From: Bacillota bacterium
GTDB lineage: Bacteria; Bacillota; Dethiobacteria; DTU022; PWGO01
Reading direction: 5' to 3'
DNA: 49,847 bases
NCBI GenBank assembly: GCA_012518215.1
Contig: JAAYSV010000053.1
Span: 1 to 49,847 of the forward strand
Of the stretch, positions 17,135 to 26,790 are shown in pieces (positions within the stretch are counted from its first letter, which is position 1; each line of letters opens with the position of its first letter). The notes beneath the pieces were generated by a model, which saw only the letters and a program-made list of their open reading frames with translations, ran no database searches and was not told the origin of the DNA. The position numbers and the translations under genes are program-made.

Positions 17135-17639
17135 AGAAAACATACTTATCGGGCGGACAGAAATCAACACCAGGGTTCGGGAGATAGCCCGGGCTATAGA
17201 TGAAGATTACCGGGGAAAAGAAATATTGTTTGTTGGAGTGCTGAAAGGTGCGGTGGTTTTTCTTGCCGATCTGATCAGGTATATCCAAACTCCCTCGGAA
17301 ATAGATTTTATCGCCGTGTCCAGCTATGGGGCCTCGACAAAATCTTCGGGGGTGGTACGGATTATCAAGGATCTGGACAGGAGCATCGAGGGCAGGGAAG
17401 TCATCATTGTGGAAGACATAATTGATACCGGCCTTACACTGAAGTTCATCGCTGACAATTTCAGGCAGCGCAGACCCCTTTCGATCAAAATCGTGGCGTT
17501 CCTGGACAAGCCTGCAAGGCGCCTTATCGACATCGAGGCGGATTACCGGGGTTTCGTCATTCCGGATCATTTCGTGGTTGGTTATGGCCTCGATTACAAC
17601 GAAAAATATCGTCATCTGCCTGATATCTATTTTATCTAG
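17124..17639 (+). CDS. hpt: Hypoxanthine phosphoribosyltransferase
   Basis: Purine salvage: converts hypoxanthine or guanine and PRPP to IMP or GMP. The 171 residues contain the flexible-loop region VSSYGAST, the PRPP-binding motif VIIVEDIIDTGLTL (near 91-104) and a C-terminal DYRGFVIPDHFVVGYGLDYNE segment, cited only as a family hallmark for base recognition. TTG 17124 lies within the tilS end, with GGAAGGA upstream, so translation is coupled. The tilS-hpt-ftsH order is standard. Confidence 0.95.
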   Translation: MPGKENILIGRTEINTRVREIARAIDEDYRGKEILFVGVLKGAVVFLADLIRYIQTPSEIDFIAVSSYGASTKSSGVVRIIKDLDRSIEGREVIIVEDIIDTGLTLKFIADNFRQRRPLSIKIVAFLDKPARRLIDIEADYRGFVIPDHFVVGYGLDYNEKYRHLPDIYFI

Positions 17640-17797
17640 CGGGGAAACGTTTTCCGGGGGCTTGATGGTGATTGAATTTCTGTATTGCAATCAGCGCATG
17701 TCCTGTGTGGAGCTCCCGGCCCGGAAAAGTTTGTTGACGGGATCTGCCGGTTTCAAAAAGGCCACGATCCAACATGATGGAAAAGGGGTATAAAAGT

Positions 17798-17825
17798 TTG
17801 CATGGCGGTGTTTATATGTTAGAAT
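17798..17825 (+). promoter_or_regulatory. Candidate sigma-A promoter of ftsH
   Basis: TTGCAT (17798-17803), a 16-base spacer and TAGAAT (17820-17825), with a TG-containing extended -10 just before. It lies about 50 bases upstream of the TTG start in the 234-base gap after hpt. Confidence 0.5.
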
Positions 17826-17873
17826 AAAACAGATTTTAAATATCCAGGATGCACACATTGAGGAGGACATTAT

Positions 17874-19844
17874 TTGAATCCATTCATGCGCCACGCCACA
17901 TTTTATCTTCTTATCGCCATTGTGGTTATAGCCCTGATAAGCTATTTCCAGGGCCGTGAAGAAATACCGCGTGTAGATTACATTCCCAATTTTATCGACA
18001 TGGTCGAAAAACAGGAGATCAGGAAGGTTGTCCTCGAGGGGATGGATATCAAGGCAGAGCTTAGAAAAGAAACCGAAATTGATGGCAAGGTGGTAAAAAA
18101 AATAAAAACCACCAAACCTGACGATGACAATCTGACCGAGCGGCTCGAGGCAAAAAATATCCAGTTTGAAGCTCGTGAAGTTAGCACTCCCTGGTGGAGC
18201 GCCTTGACCTACATGATTCCCTTCGTACTTCTGATCGGACTTTTCTTTTTCTTCATGCAACAGACCCAGGGTGGCGGCAGCCGGGTCATGAATTTCGGCA
18301 AGAGCAAGGCCAGGTTGCATGATCCTGACCGTACCAGGGTTACTTTCAATGATGTTGCCGGAGCTGACGAGGAAAAAGCCGAGCTTGAAGAGATTGTGGG
18401 ATTCCTGAAGGACCCGAAGAAATATATCTCTATCGGGGCAAGGATACCCAAAGGGGTTTTGTTGGTTGGCCCACCTGGAACGGGGAAGACGCTTCTGGCA
18501 CGTGCTGTTGCCGGTGAAGCCGATGTCCCTTTTTTCAGTATCAGCGGTTCTGATTTTGTGGAGATGTTCGTCGGTGTGGGGGCATCAAGGGTTCGAGATC
18601 TTTTCGAAAACGCACGAAAGAATTTCCCATGCATCGTCTTTATTGACGAGATCGATGCTGTCGGCAGGCAGAGGGGTGCGGGCCTGGGGGGTGGGCATGA
18701 CGAAAGGGAGCAGACCCTCAACCAGCTCCTCGTGGAAATGGATGGTTTTGATGTCAATGAAGGTATTATCATTCTTGCCGCTACCAACCGCCCCGACATT
18801 CTGGATCCGGCCCTGTTGCGCCCCGGCCGTTTTGATCGGCAAGTGACCGTCAATTATCCCGATGTCAGGGGTCGTGAAGGGATATTGAAGGTTCACAGCC
18901 GAAAAAAACCCCTGGATGAGACGGTGGACTTGAAAGTTATTGCCCGCCGTACTCCTGGTTTTACCGGGGCTGATCTTGAAAATGTCATGAACGAGGCGGC
19001 GCTGCTTACGGCGCGAAGCAACAAACAGTATATCGGCATGGAAGAAATCGAAGCGGCAATTGACCGGGTGGTAGCGGGAACAGAGAAAAAAAGCCGGGTT
19101 ATCAGCGATTTTGAAAAAAAGCTGGTTGCTTTCCATGAGAGCGGGCATGCACTGGTTGGTTATCTTCTTCCCAACACGGACCCGGTACACAAAGTTTCCA
19201 TTATACCCCGTGGCCGTGCCGGTGGGTTTACGCTGATGCTTCCGGAGGAAGACAGGTATTATATGACCCGTTCGGAACTTCTGGATCGTGTCAGTACTCT
19301 CCTGGCGGGAAGGGTGGCCGAGGAAGTGGTGTTGAACGAGGTCAGTACCGGAGCGCAAAATGATCTGGAACGGGCCACATCCATCGTACGTCAGATGATC
19401 ATGGAATACGGTATGAGCGATAAACTGGGCCCCATTACCCTGGGCAAGAAAAATGATCAGGTGTTTCTGGGAAGGGATTTTGCCCATGATCGAAACTTCA
19501 GTGAAGATATTGCCAAAGCGATTGACAAGGAAATACGCTTGACCGTTGACCGTTGCTACCATCGTGCCCGGGAGATCATCGAAGAGAACCGGGACAAACT
19601 GGACGAACTGGCAGCAGCGTTGATCGAAAAAGAAACGCTGGATTCTGACGAGATTGCCGCCATCATAGAGGGAAAGACCATCGAGGAGATAGAGGTGGAA
19701 AGAAAAGCAAGGGAAAAAGACAATTTTCAGAATGTCAAGAGCTCCTTCAGAAATATCTCCGGGGGAATCGGGCAGGATCATCCCCTCGAAAATACGGAAC
19801 ACACCGAAGACACGATTTCCCCGTCGTTTGATCCCGATGATTGA
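17874..19844 (+). CDS. ftsH: ATP-dependent zinc metalloprotease FtsH
   Basis: Membrane-anchored AAA+ protease that degrades damaged membrane and short-lived regulatory proteins as a hexamer. The 656 residues show two membrane segments (about 8-24 and 107-128) flanking a small extracytoplasmic domain. An AAA module follows with Walker A GPPGTGKT (near 199), Walker [15 protein letters not shown] and the second region of homology, then the zinc site HESGH near 421. TTG 17874 follows GAGGAGGA. The tail is polar and slightly longer than the Bacillus one. No missing active residue. Confidence 0.97.
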   Translation: MNPFMRHATFYLLIAIVVIALISYFQGREEIPRVDYIPNFIDMVEKQEIRKVVLEGMDIKAELRKETEIDGKVVKKIKTTKPDDDNLTERLEAKNIQFEAREVSTPWWSALTYMIPFVLLIGLFFFFMQQTQGGGSRVMNFGKSKARLHDPDRTRVTFNDVAGADEEKAELEEIVGFLKDPKKYISIGARIPKGVLLVGPPGTGKTLLARAVAGEADVPFFSISGSDFVEMFVGVGASRVRDLFENARKNFPCIVFIDEIDAVGRQRGAGLGGGHDEREQTLNQLLVEMDGFDVNEGIIILAATNRPDILDPALLRPGRFDRQVTVNYPDVRGREGILKVHSRKKPLDETVDLKVIARRTPGFTGADLENVMNEAALLTARSNKQYIGMEEIEAAIDRVVAGTEKKSRVISDFEKKLVAFHESGHALVGYLLPNTDPVHKVSIIPRGRAGGFTLMLPEEDRYYMTRSELLDRVSTLLAGRVAEEVVLNEVSTGAQNDLERATSIVRQMIMEYGMSDKLGPITLGKKNDQVFLGRDFAHDRNFSEDIAKAIDKEIRLTVDRCYHRAREIIEENRDKLDELAAALIEKETLDSDEIAAIIEGKTIEEIEVERKAREKDNFQNVKSSFRNISGGIGQDHPLENTEHTEDTISPSFDPDD

Positions 19845-20154
19845 TCCACAATTCATCACCGCTTTCTTTTTTGCATGGTTTTTGCTGCCCGGGACAGAGG
19901 GTTTTTTTGTTTTGGGATGCCAGCAATATGCAACAAAATATCAAAAGTATCTTGTTTATTAGCAGGAATATTAATAATTATGAAGAAATTAGAATTATGA
20001 ATCAATATTGCCCACATTTGGTATGAAATCTTAATAAATATGGGATAAAGACCTGAAGGGAGGCGTTTGGAAAGGCAAGCAAGGCAAAGTAAAGGCGACA
20101 TCTTGCAAAGATCAAAAATCGGAAAAATTTGTTCTTAATAAAGGAGGAAATTAA
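19845..20154 (+). other. Intergenic region ftsH-fhs
   Basis: 310 bases, AT-rich, without a credible gene. AAAGGAGGAAATTAA just before 20155 is the fhs ribosome binding site. TTGTTT-17-TAATTA (19952-19980) and TTGCCC-18-TAATAA (near 20008-20037) are weak promoter candidates. I found no riboswitch architecture (in particular no tetrahydrofolate-type element) and no convincing terminator after ftsH. Confidence 0.4.
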
Positions 20155-21918
20155 ATGACACTTGATCCTACCAAATATGCTGACTGGGAAATTGCCGAGG
20201 AAGCAGAATCAAGGATGAAGACAGTTTACCAGCTGGCAGAAGAGATGGAGTTGGAAAAGGAAGAATTGCTTCCACATGGTCACTACGTGGCCAAGATAGA
20301 TTTCAAAAAGGTTCTTGATCGATTGGCGGATCGGCCCGACGGCAAATACATAGATGTTACTGCCATCACCCCGACTCCCCTTGGCGAAGGAAAATCCACT
20401 TCCACAATGGGGTTGACTCAAGGAATGGGTAGGCGGGGGAAGTCGGCCATCGCTACCATTCGCCAGCCTTCGGGCGGGCCAACCATGAATGTAAAAGGGT
20501 CTGCTGCCGGTGGAGGCCTCGCCCAGTGTATCCCACTGACTCCTTTTTCCCTAGGTTTGACCGGGGATATCAACGCAATCATGAACGCTCACAACCTGGC
20601 CATGGTGGCCCTTACATCACGAATTCAGCATGAATTCAATTCTACGGATGCATTTCTGGAACGTAGCAATTTGAAAAGATTGAACATTGACCCGCGCAAT
20701 GTGGAAATGAAGTGGATCATAGATTTTTGCGCCCAGGCTCTGCGCAACATCAATATCGGCCTTGGAACCAGGCGGGATGGATTCATGATGAATTCGGGCT
20801 TTGCCATCGCTGTTTCCTCCGAAGTCATGGCTATCCTTTCGGTGGCCCGGGACTTGAAAGATATGCGGGAACGCATGGGTAAAATCGTGGTAGCTTACGA
20901 CAAACGTGGGAATCCGGTTACCACGGGGGATCTCGAGGTTGACGGGGCAATGACTGCCTGGATGGTCGAGGCTCTCAACCCCAATCTACTGCAGACGCTC
21001 GAAGGGCAGCCGACATTTGTTCACGCCGGCCCCTTTGCCAACATTGCTATCGGGCAGTCCTCGATCATCGCGGACCGCGTTGCCCTCAAGCTGAGTGACT
21101 ATGTCATTACGGAATCAGGATTTGCTGCCGATATCGGGTTCGAGAAGTTCTGGAACTTGAAATGCCGCATGTCGGGGCTGAAGCCCAACTGTGCCGTCGT
21201 TGTGGCTACCATACGTGCGCTCAAAGCTCACGGTGGTGCCCCTCTGCCACTTCCGGGCCAGCCGTTGGATCAAGCATATCTTACGGAACAACTGGAGTGG
21301 GTTGAGAAGGGTTGCGAAAACCTGATTCACCATGTCCGTACCATCAAGAAAGCGGGAATCAATCCGGTGGTCTGCATCAACGCATTCCATACCGACACCA
21401 AAAATGAGATCAATCTGGTGCGCCGTATCGCGGAGGAAGCCGGAGCCAGGGTAGCTCTTTCTGAGCACTGGCAGTACGGGGGGGAAGGTGCCCTCGAGTT
21501 TGCCGATGCCGTTGTTGATGCCTGCAATGAGCCCAACGACTTCAAGTTTCTGTATGAACTGGATACGCCGCTTCGCAAGCGCATTGAACTTATTGCTACC
21601 GAGGTTTATGGCGCCGATGGTGTTGAATACTCTGCTGAAGCGCTGGAGAAAGCAAAGCGGATGGAGAAAGACCCCGAAATTCAGAAATTGGGCACTTGCA
21701 TGGTCAAAACTCACCTGAGCCTGACCGATAACCCGATGTTGAAAGGTGTGCCCAAGGGCTGGAAACTCTATGTGCGAGATATCCTCACCTATGGCGGGGC
21801 GGGATTCGTGGTTCCCGTGGCGGGAACGATCTCGCTGATGCCTGGAACGGCAGCCAATCCAGCCTATCGCCGTGTGGATGTCGATGTTGATACAGGCAAG
21901 GTAAAAGGTTTGTTCTAA
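20155..21918 (+). CDS. fhs: Formate-tetrahydrofolate ligase
   Basis: ATP-driven formation of 10-formyl-tetrahydrofolate from formate, the entry of formate into the methyl branch of the Wood-Ljungdahl pathway and into purine synthesis. The 587-residue protein has the P-loop-like [12 protein letters not shown] near 79-90 and conserved [15 protein letters not shown], plus [16 protein letters not shown] further on. It is about 30 residues longer than the usual 555-560 form, with a longer N-terminus ([19 protein letters not shown]) and different wording around residues 180-260. From memory this longer type is common in sulfate-reducing deltaproteobacteria, so transfer is possible. ATG with a strong AAAGGAGG. 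Confidence 0.96.
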   Translation: MTLDPTKYADWEIAEEAESRMKTVYQLAEEMELEKEELLPHGHYVAKIDFKKVLDRLADRPDGKYIDVTAITPTPLGEGKSTSTMGLTQGMGRRGKSAIATIRQPSGGPTMNVKGSAAGGGLAQCIPLTPFSLGLTGDINAIMNAHNLAMVALTSRIQHEFNSTDAFLERSNLKRLNIDPRNVEMKWIIDFCAQALRNINIGLGTRRDGFMMNSGFAIAVSSEVMAILSVARDLKDMRERMGKIVVAYDKRGNPVTTGDLEVDGAMTAWMVEALNPNLLQTLEGQPTFVHAGPFANIAIGQSSIIADRVALKLSDYVITESGFAADIGFEKFWNLKCRMSGLKPNCAVVVATIRALKAHGGAPLPLPGQPLDQAYLTEQLEWVEKGCENLIHHVRTIKKAGINPVVCINAFHTDTKNEINLVRRIAEEAGARVALSEHWQYGGEGALEFADAVVDACNEPNDFKFLYELDTPLRKRIELIATEVYGADGVEYSAEALEKAKRMEKDPEIQKLGTCMVKTHLSLTDNPMLKGVPKGWKLYVRDILTYGGAGFVVPVAGTISLMPGTAANPAYRRVDVDVDTGKVKGLF

Positions 21919-21950
21919 AACCTGTTCAAAAATAAACAAACAGTTATGGA

Positions 21951-21996
21951 GGACGCTAAGGGCCGGGATGCGAATCGGCAGTAGCGTCCTTCTGCT
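21951..21996 (+). terminator. Hairpin after fhs, probable terminator
   Basis: An 8-bp perfect stem GGACGCTA/TAGCGTCC (21951-21958 with 21982-21989) with a 23-base loop, followed by TTCTGCTTTT. The interrupted T-run makes it weaker than the others in this window; the large loop could also hold a regulatory site for pabA. Confidence 0.55.
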
Positions 21997-22011
21997 TTTG
22001 GGGGGTTGAAA

Positions 22012-22635
22012 ATGCCGTTGATAATTGATGATCGTGATCCATTTGTATATGTCCTGGCCGACCTTTTTTTACAACGAGGTTGTAACGATATCCGGCTCCT
22101 GTGTTTCGATGATATCAGCATGGAAGAAATAGCCGGGTTGGCGCCCCGGGCAATGGTGATCTCTTCGGATCGGGGATGTCCGGGGGAAGACAGGAATGTG
22201 GTTGCATTGGCCGGGGGGGTAGCCGGATCGATTCCATTGCTGGGTATCGGTTCCGGGTACCTGGCACTGGTTGAATCTTTTGGGGGAAAGGTCAGGCAGG
22301 CGGATGTCCCCCGGCATGGAAAGACAGCGGAGGTCTACCATCACGGGGAGGGGCTCTTTGCAGGGGTACCCCTGCCCTTTGAAGCAGCATGTTATCATTC
22401 TTTGGTCGCAGATTCTCGCACCATGCCTTCGGATCTGGAGGTCACGGCTTTCAGTGGCGAAGGAGAAATGATGGCTCTGAAATACCGCCATGGGCCGGTC
22501 TACGGTGTTCAGTTTCATCCGGCATCGATTTTGACTGAATATGGTCAACGGATCCTGGACAATTTCATAAGCCTGGCCGGCGAATGCAAATGCTCTGGCA
22601 GGGAAGGAGGGATGGATGATGGAACCCATCGTTGA
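22012..22635 (+). CDS. pabA: PabA-like glutamine amidotransferase with degenerate active site
   Basis: Class I amidotransferase fold of the PabA/TrpG family; the normal partner of PabB, to which it supplies ammonia from glutamine. 207 residues, with family features throughout (IIDDRDPFVY at the start, ESFGGKV, CYHSLV, GVQFHPASILTEYG). However, the nucleophile motif normally G-[VI]-C-L-G-H-Q reads GIGSGYL, so the catalytic Cys is Gly80. The catalytic Glu of the final motif is Ala171, while His169 remains. The oxyanion-region SPGPG reads SSDRG. It should therefore be unable to hydrolyse glutamine. ATG 22012 preceded by GGGGGG; overlaps pabB. It may be a structural partner or ammonia channel for PabB. 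Confidence 0.82.
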   Translation: MPLIIDDRDPFVYVLADLFLQRGCNDIRLLCFDDISMEEIAGLAPRAMVISSDRGCPGEDRNVVALAGGVAGSIPLLGIGSGYLALVESFGGKVRQADVPRHGKTAEVYHHGEGLFAGVPLPFEAACYHSLVADSRTMPSDLEVTAFSGEGEMMALKYRHGPVYGVQFHPASILTEYGQRILDNFISLAGECKCSGREGGMDDGTHR

Positions 22636-24022
22636 GGTCTGGCCAGACACCCTTCCATTGGATCGGCTCCACGGCATTTTTGAAGGCAACCCCTATGCCT
22701 TTTTGCTGGAAAGCGGCGGCAACCAGGATGCTCTGGGCCGTTTTTCCATCATGGGCGGGGATCCTTTTCTTGTTTTCAGTTCACGGGGCGACCGTTGTGC
22801 AATCCGTTACGCCGGGGGATACAACGTTTTCATTGAAAAAAATCCTTTCTCATGTCTGGGAGAATTGCTCGCTGGACTTTCTACTCTTTCCAGGCATGAA
22901 ATACCGATGGTAGGTGGCGGGGCTGTGGGTTATCTTTCTTACGATATGGGGCGTTCCCTCGAAAGGCTACCGAGGTGTATTCCGGATGACACAGGGATAC
23001 CCGAATGCATCATGGCCTTTTATGACCGTGGAATAGTCGTGGATCATCATCAACATGAAACCTATCTTTTTTCAACGGGGCAGCCGTTCCGGGATCCCCC
23101 GGCAAGGCTCGCTCATCGTGACCGGCGTTTCCGGGAATTGCAATACAGATTGAAGGATACGATGCGTCGACAGGAAGCAATGCCTGCTGTCGAGATAAAG
23201 GGAAGTGGCCCTTGCAGCAACTTTTCCCGGAAAGAATACATGGACATGGTGGAAAAAGCCCTCGGTTATATCGGACGCGGAGAGATCTACCAGGTCAACC
23301 TGTCCCAGCGTTTCGAAGCCCGGCTGGAGAGCCCCCCCTGGGCGCTTTATCGTCGGCTTCGGTCGATCAATCCTGCTCCTTTTGCTTCTTTCCTGGATTT
23401 TCCCGAAGTGAATGTTGTTTCATCCTCGCCGGAAAGGTTTCTCAAACTTGACGGGCTGGATCTGGAAACACGGCCCATCAAGGGGACACGTCCACGCGGG
23501 AAAAACGTGGCGGAAGACCTGTCATTGAAACGGGAGCTTCTGGAAAGTGAAAAAGACCGGGCAGAACTGGCCATGATCGTGGACCAGGAAAGGAATGATC
23601 TTTGCCGGGTGTGCCGGACAGGCACGGTGGAGGTTCCATCCCTGGCCACCCTGGAGGAATATGCCACGGTATATCATCTGGTGGCAACGGTAACGGGGAA
23701 AATCCCGCAAGAAAAAGGTATAATGGAAGTGTTGAAGGGGGCATTCCCGGGAGGATCAATCACCGGTGCGCCAAAAATAAGATCCATGGAAATCATAGAA
23801 GAACTGGAACCGGTCAGGCGCGGTATCTATACGGGTTCGATCGGGTACATTGACTTTGCCGGGAAAGCGGATTTGAATATTGTCATCCGTACATTTGTTA
23901 TCAAGGGCCAACGAGCTTTTTTTCAGGTCGGGGGCGGCATCGTGGCTGATTCGTCTCCGGAAGCGGAGTTCCTGGAAACGCTGGACAAGGCCAGAGCGTT
24001 GTTTGCAGCGTTGGGCCTTTGA
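22616..24022 (+). CDS. pabB: Aminodeoxychorismate synthase component I
   Basis: Converts chorismate and ammonia to 4-amino-4-deoxychorismate for folate. The 468-residue protein has an N-terminal domain (about 1-190) and a chorismate-binding domain with SSSPERFLKL, PIKGTRPRG, MIVDQERNDLCRV, GAFPGGSITGAPK and FQVGGGIVADSSPE. The lysine in PIKGT marks PabB rather than anthranilate synthase TrpE, where this is alanine. Two ATG codons (22616, 22619) follow GGAAGGAGGG and overlap the end of pabA. As its amidotransferase partner looks inactive, it may use free ammonia or borrow another subunit such as TrpG. Confidence 0.93.
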   Translation: MMEPIVEVWPDTLPLDRLHGIFEGNPYAFLLESGGNQDALGRFSIMGGDPFLVFSSRGDRCAIRYAGGYNVFIEKNPFSCLGELLAGLSTLSRHEIPMVGGGAVGYLSYDMGRSLERLPRCIPDDTGIPECIMAFYDRGIVVDHHQHETYLFSTGQPFRDPPARLAHRDRRFRELQYRLKDTMRRQEAMPAVEIKGSGPCSNFSRKEYMDMVEKALGYIGRGEIYQVNLSQRFEARLESPPWALYRRLRSINPAPFASFLDFPEVNVVSSSPERFLKLDGLDLETRPIKGTRPRGKNVAEDLSLKRELLESEKDRAELAMIVDQERNDLCRVCRTGTVEVPSLATLEEYATVYHLVATVTGKIPQEKGIMEVLKGAFPGGSITGAPKIRSMEIIEELEPVRRGIYTGSIGYIDFAGKADLNIVIRTFVIKGQRAFFQVGGGIVADSSPEAEFLETLDKARALFAALGL

Positions 24023-24041
24023 TGCAGGGAGGGTGTATCGA

Positions 24042-24911
24042 TTGCAAACTTGCTGTTTTTTGAACGGTGATATTGTACCCATCGGGGAAGCGCAGATTTC
24101 CATATTTGACCGGGGCATATTCTACGGGGATGGCCTTTTTGAAACGATGAGGGTGTACGGGGGTATTCCCTTTCTTCTGGACAGGCATGTTGAAAGGCTT
24201 GAGCGGGGCGCTGACCTGCTTGGCCTGAAAATGCCTGGTAAAAAGGACAACATATTTCGGGCGGTGGAGAAGGTCATAGACACCAACTCCCTGCATGAAG
24301 GGGTATTGCGCCTGACCCTTACCAGGGGCTTTTCCCGGCGCGGGCTCTGGCCCCTGGAATCTGGCCCATCAACTTTTTTCATCACATCGCATGCCGGGAT
24401 TCCATACGCGCCGGAACAGTACCGGAGGGGTTTTCGCGGGGCATTGATCGGTTTTCCCCTGAACGAGTACTCGCCGCTCGCAGGCCTCAAAACATTGAAC
24501 CGCCTCGATCATGTGTTGGGAAGAAAGGAAGCGACAGGCAGGGGTTGCGATGAAGGCATCTTCTTGAACCAGAAACGTTATCTGGCCGAAGGGACGGTGA
24601 GCAATCTTTTCCTGGTCAAGGGCAAAGAGGTGTACACTCCACCTGCAGAAGCCGGTATCCTGCCGGGAATAACTCGTGCCCTGGCTATCAAACTGGCCGA
24701 AAAAAAAATCAAAATACATGAACAAAATATTTCCCCGCTTTTTCTGAAAGAAGCCGATGAAGCTTTTTTGACGAATTCCCTGCTACAGGTCATGCCCCTG
24801 ATTGCGATCGAGGGAAAACCGGTTGGTACGGGTAAACCCGGCCCGGTGACGGCAGATTTCCAGCATCTCTACCGGGAGTATCTGGAAAAATATCTTGACG
24901 GCTCGCGGTGA
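24042..24911 (+). CDS. pabC: Aminodeoxychorismate lyase (class IV PLP enzyme)
   Basis: Releases pyruvate from aminodeoxychorismate to give p-aminobenzoate. The 289-residue protein has the class IV aminotransferase pattern: FLNGDIVPIGEAQIS, GDGLFETMRV, then the PLP lysine in AGLKTLNRLDHVLGRKE, and EGTVSNLFLVKG followed by AGILPGITR. The LKTLNRLD wording is closer to aminodeoxychorismate lyase than to branched-chain or D-amino acid aminotransferases, and the operon supports it. TTG 24042 is preferred because GGGAGGG lies 10 bases before; a GTG at 24033 is possible. It ends 29 bases from the convergent folK. Confidence 0.9.
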   Translation: MQTCCFLNGDIVPIGEAQISIFDRGIFYGDGLFETMRVYGGIPFLLDRHVERLERGADLLGLKMPGKKDNIFRAVEKVIDTNSLHEGVLRLTLTRGFSRRGLWPLESGPSTFFITSHAGIPYAPEQYRRGFRGALIGFPLNEYSPLAGLKTLNRLDHVLGRKEATGRGCDEGIFLNQKRYLAEGTVSNLFLVKGKEVYTPPAEAGILPGITRALAIKLAEKKIKIHEQNISPLFLKEADEAFLTNSLLQVMPLIAIEGKPVGTGKPGPVTADFQHLYREYLEKYLDGSR

Positions 24912-24940
24912 TGTGGAATAGACTGCCCGGGGCAGAAGAT

Positions 24941-25483
24941 CTACGGGTTTTGGTTATTCCCGGCCATGAGATGGCTGTACTTGCCCCAGGGTTTTTCCCC
25001 TTCATACCGATCAATGCCTTCCGGGGGGCCAAGATCGTGCAGAAGAGCGGTCACGTTCCTGGAGTAGCCCGGCGGGACAAGATCCGGAGCAATCTCAACC
25101 AGGGGAACAAGGACAAACCAGCGCTTGTCCAGCAAGGGATGGGGGAGCGTGAGTGTCGTTGTCCGCATCACAACACCCGGGAAAACAAGGATATCGATAT
25201 CGATAAAACGTGCTTCCCAGTGGCCTTTCCGTCTGCGTCCAAGGTCATATTCTATTTTTTTGGTGGCGTTCAACAGGGAGATGGGCGACAGAGATGTTGT
25301 GATCGCGCATACCGCATTGAGGTACCTGCCCTGTAACGGGCCGCCGACCGGATCAGTTTCGTAGACAGAGGAAAGTTTCGACATTTCGGTGTTTTGAAGC
25401 CGGTCCATTTCCTCGACGGCACGATTGAGAAAGTCAAGCCTGTCCTTGAGATTCGATCCCAGACCGATGTAAACCGTGGTCAT
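24941..25483 (-). CDS. folK: 6-hydroxymethyl-7,8-dihydropterin pyrophosphokinase
   Basis: Transfers pyrophosphate from ATP to hydroxymethyl-dihydropterin in folate synthesis. The 180 residues contain YIGLGSNLKDR at the start, the conserved YETDPVGG, RFIDIDILVF with the two metal-binding aspartates, and LPHPLLDKRWFVLVPL. Length is slightly above the usual 160. It is the last gene of a leftward folE-folP-folB-folK unit. Confidence 0.95.
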   Translation of the reverse strand: MTTVYIGLGSNLKDRLDFLNRAVEEMDRLQNTEMSKLSSVYETDPVGGPLQGRYLNAVCAITTSLSPISLLNATKKIEYDLGRRRKGHWEARFIDIDILVFPGVVMRTTTLTLPHPLLDKRWFVLVPLVEIAPDLVPPGYSRNVTALLHDLGPPEGIDRYEGEKPWGKYSHLMAGNNQNP

Positions 25484-25532
25484 TATTTTATCACCTGTTT
25501 GTCAAAAAAGATCGGTTTCCCGGCAAAAATTA

Positions 25533-25889
25533 TTATCTGGAACGGCTGATGGTTGCCGATACCCCGCCGCTCAAAACCGGCAGTGGCGGCCGTGGTTTCT
25601 CCACTGTTACGGTAACGTGGTTTACTTTATTTATTTTGATCAGTTCCCCGGCCAATCTGTCCGCAACTGACTCGATCAGATCGTATCTTTCTTTCAGCAT
25701 GATCTCTTCGATCAACAGGGAAATATCCGCATAATCTATCGTTTCCCCGAGGTCGTCGGCCCGGCTGATTCCCTCCAGATCAGCATCCAATTCCACGCTT
25801 ACCAGAAATTCCTGCCCGCGTTCTTTCTCCTCCGGCAGAACACCATGGTAAGCAAAAAAAGATAATCTATTCAATCTTATCTTTCCCAT
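25533..25889 (-). CDS. folB: Dihydroneopterin aldolase
   Basis: Cleaves dihydroneopterin to hydroxymethyl-dihydropterin and glycolaldehyde. 118 residues, typical length. FFAYHGVLPEEKERGQEF carries the catalytic glutamate, TIDYADI the pocket residues, and VTVEKPRPPLP the conserved lysine. It lies 6 bases downstream of folP and about 50 bases from folK. Confidence 0.95.
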   Translation of the reverse strand: MGKIRLNRLSFFAYHGVLPEEKERGQEFLVSVELDADLEGISRADDLGETIDYADISLLIEEIMLKERYDLIESVADRLAGELIKINKVNHVTVTVEKPRPPLPVLSGGVSATISRSR

Positions 25890-25895
25890 GCATTT

Positions 25896-26723
25896 TCAGC
25901 CTTTCTGACGCCTCACGATCGCGTCGGTCATTCTGACTACACGCCCCATTTCCCTGACATCATGAACCCTGACAATATCCACTCCGGCAGCGATTCCATA
26001 AGCTATTGTAGCAGCAGTTCCTTCCAGGCGGTCCTCCACGGGCAGATTCAGTGTTTTGCCGATCATGGATTTTCTTGAAGAACCAAGCAACACCGGAAAC
26101 CCCAGTGATTTCAACTCATGCAGATGATGCATGGCTTCCAGATTCTGATCAAGGTTTTTCCCGAATCCGATACCCGGGTCGACAATAATTTTACTCTTTT
26201 CTATCCCGGCAGCCAATGCCAGATCGACACTCTCTTGCAAGTCCGAGATGATGTCGGGGATGAAATCGCGATAAACAGGTTCTCTCCGATTATGCATCAG
26301 GCAGACGGGAACCCCTGCTGTGGCAACAATCCCGGCCATTTTACGATCAGCCTTCAACCCCCAGATATCGTTGACCATATGGACACCTTCATGCAGGGCC
26401 GCGGTTGCAATTTCTGCCTTGTAGGTGTCTATGGAAAGGGGAAGATCGATTTCTTTTTTGAGGGTGCGGATGATGGGGATAACCCTGTTTAGCTCCTCTT
26501 CCAGGGAGATGGGCATATATCCGGGACGGGTTGATTCCCCCCCTATATCGATTATATCCGCTCCCTCTTCGGCCATACGCAGCGCCTGGGCAATAGCTTT
26601 ATCAAATTGGTGGAAGAGGCCCCCGTCTGAAAAAGAATCGGGGGTGACATTGAGGATTCCCATGATCAATGTTCTTTCCCCCAGGGGGAGATCGTATGGT
26701 CCCAGTTGTAAAATAGAGGTCAT
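25896..26723 (-). CDS. folP: Dihydropteroate synthase
   Basis: Joins p-aminobenzoate to hydroxymethyl-dihydropterin pyrophosphate. The 275-residue TIM barrel shows ILNVTPDSFSDGG (near 23-35), GGESTRPGY, SIDTYKAEIA, NDIWGLKAD and DPGIGFGK, followed by LLGSSRKSMIG and the C-terminal RVHDV. All conserved sulfonamide-region residues that I can recall are present. ATG 26723 is used. It lies between folE and folB on the minus strand. Confidence 0.96.
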   Translation of the reverse strand: MTSILQLGPYDLPLGERTLIMGILNVTPDSFSDGGLFHQFDKAIAQALRMAEEGADIIDIGGESTRPGYMPISLEEELNRVIPIIRTLKKEIDLPLSIDTYKAEIATAALHEGVHMVNDIWGLKADRKMAGIVATAGVPVCLMHNRREPVYRDFIPDIISDLQESVDLALAAGIEKSKIIVDPGIGFGKNLDQNLEAMHHLHELKSLGFPVLLGSSRKSMIGKTLNLPVEDRLEGTAATIAYGIAAGVDIVRVHDVREMGRVVRMTDAIVRRQKG

Positions 26724-26790
26724 TACTGTTTACCGTAGCCTTATCGATTCTCTGGATTTATCTTTTTGAGTGCCGTCATCCTGTTTTGTT

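Noticed and set aside
18585-19859. A 424-codon open frame on the minus strand across ftsH.
   Set aside because: It lies wholly antisense to a fully conserved ftsH, has no ribosome binding site and a translation without family-like features. It is a by-product of the ftsH codon use.
19845-20154. A tetrahydrofolate or other riboswitch before fhs.
   Set aside because: I looked for paired conserved elements and found none; only a ribosome binding site and weak promoter-like strings are visible.
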